Assembly: GCF_003003175.1 (NCBI RefSeq)
Contig: NZ_PVTY01000008.1
Coordinates: 1-64,000, forward strand
DNA: 64,000 bases
Source: Nesterenkonia sandarakina
GTDB taxonomy: Bacteria > Actinomycetota > Actinomycetes > Actinomycetales > Micrococcaceae
Direction: 5' to 3'
Of the stretch, positions 63,592 through 64,000 are shown in pieces; position 1 is the stretch's first letter; each line of letters opens with the position of its first letter. The position numbers and the translations under genes were made by a program. The notes under the pieces were generated by a model. It was not told the DNA's origin. It made no database searches and was given only the letters and a program-made list of their open reading frames with translations.

Positions 63592-64000
63592 GTGAAACCG
63601 TACGTTCTGGCCGTCGCCGCCATCACCCTAAGCCTCTCCGCCTGCTCCACTGATCCGGGTGAGAACGAGACCGAAACTGAGACTCCGGAGGTCAGCACGG
63701 AATCTCAGTCGCCTGGGTCGGCCGAATCCACGGAAGCACCCGAACCCACGGAGCCAATTGAATCTACCGAGGCTCCTGAACCCACGGAACAGGAACCTTC
63801 GGAGAACGAGCAATACGTCGAGCTCTTCCTCGAGGCGCTGGATGCCCTAGATATCGAATACAGCGAACCCGAACGGGTCGAAGCCGGGGGGCTGTCCTCG
63901 GCCTCCTATGACATGACGGTCAATGGATCAAGTTCTGGGATTCAGGTTTTTGCCACCGAAGAGACCCAGGCAGCATGGGTAGAGGCCAGCAACTCACTTG
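63592..64000 (+). CDS. Lipoprotein, partial (cut by the window end)
   Basis: The first 136 residues of a lipoprotein: GTG start, short signal (KPYVLAVAAITLSLSAC) with lipobox LSAC at residue 18, then an acidic, Thr/Glu/Ser/Pro-rich spacer with repeats of STEAPEPTE (residues ~48-70), and the beginning of a folded domain. An earlier ATG (63581) is closed by a stop after four codons, so the GTG is the start. The family cannot be identified from this fragment. Confidence 0.72.
   Translation, partial: MKPYVLAVAAITLSLSACSTDPGENETETETPEVSTESQSPGSAESTEAPEPTEPIESTEAPEPTEQEPSENEQYVELFLEALDALDIEYSEPERVEAGGLSSASYDMTVNGSSSGIQVFATEETQAAWVEASNSL

Noticed and set aside
1-64000. tRNA, rRNA or CRISPR array
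   Set aside because: No T-loop-like GTTCRANYC in a cloverleaf context and no regularly spaced repeats were found by reading both strands.

Overview
The window is a 64 kb, high-GC chromosomal segment of an actinobacterium, most likely a Micrococcaceae-type member of the Micrococcales (Nesterenkonia/Arthrobacter-like; genus not proven). The evidence is the gene order recA-recX-miaB-miaA-dapF beside ftsK-pgsA-cinA-clgR and RNase J-dapA, a DUF3046 gene beside recA, DUF6318 lipoprotein and class F sortase genes, and many starts with a TANNNT -10 box only 6-8 bases upstream (leaderless transcripts). I saw no tRNA, rRNA, CRISPR array or complete insertion sequence.

Layout. 0-24 kb is core genome, mostly on the minus strand: dinG and hflX, a SAM methyltransferase (plus), dapF, miaA, miaB, recX, recA (with a LexA box), DUF3046/MarR, clgR, cinA, pgsA, ftsK, rnj and dapA. 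It ends in an envelope locus of DUF4397 protein, class F sortase, ECF sigma factor and anti-sigma factor. 23-31 kb holds a DUF418 membrane protein, a four-gene galactose operon (DeoR regulator, galT, galE, galK, joined by 4-base overlaps), and dapB with a small membrane gene. 30-34 kb is a tripartite tricarboxylate transporter locus (tctA, tctB, tctC, GntR regulator) in which tctB and tctC each carry a one-base frameshift. 34-39 kb is a molybdenum cofactor cluster, moeA-moaC-mog-moaE one way and moaA-moaD the other, from a divergent promoter that appears leaderless in both directions. 39-46 kb has an M16 peptidase, an Lrp/ocd/ctlX citrulline-ornithine-proline catabolic module bracketed by two direct copies of an 89-base hairpin element, and two secreted proteins. 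46-51 kb has pyruvate oxidase, a Nudix hydrolase, a WYL regulator/VOC pair and an ArsR/AHSA1 pair.

51-54.2 kb is visibly AT-richer and carries a HelD-type RNA polymerase-recycling ATPase next to a decayed gene, which suggests acquisition by transfer. It is followed by ku, a PadR-controlled ABC-2 exporter operon, an ArsR/M23 pair, an ABC-F remnant, two overlapping beta-lactamase-fold genes (one with its active-site motifs lost), an LRV-repeat membrane protein and the start of a lipoprotein gene cut by the window end.

The most notable items are the paired hairpin repeat around the Lrp-Ocd-CtlX module, the sortase/DUF4397/ECF locus with a possible non-canonical sorting motif, the double frameshift in the Tct transporter, and the intact/degenerate serine-hydrolase pair.
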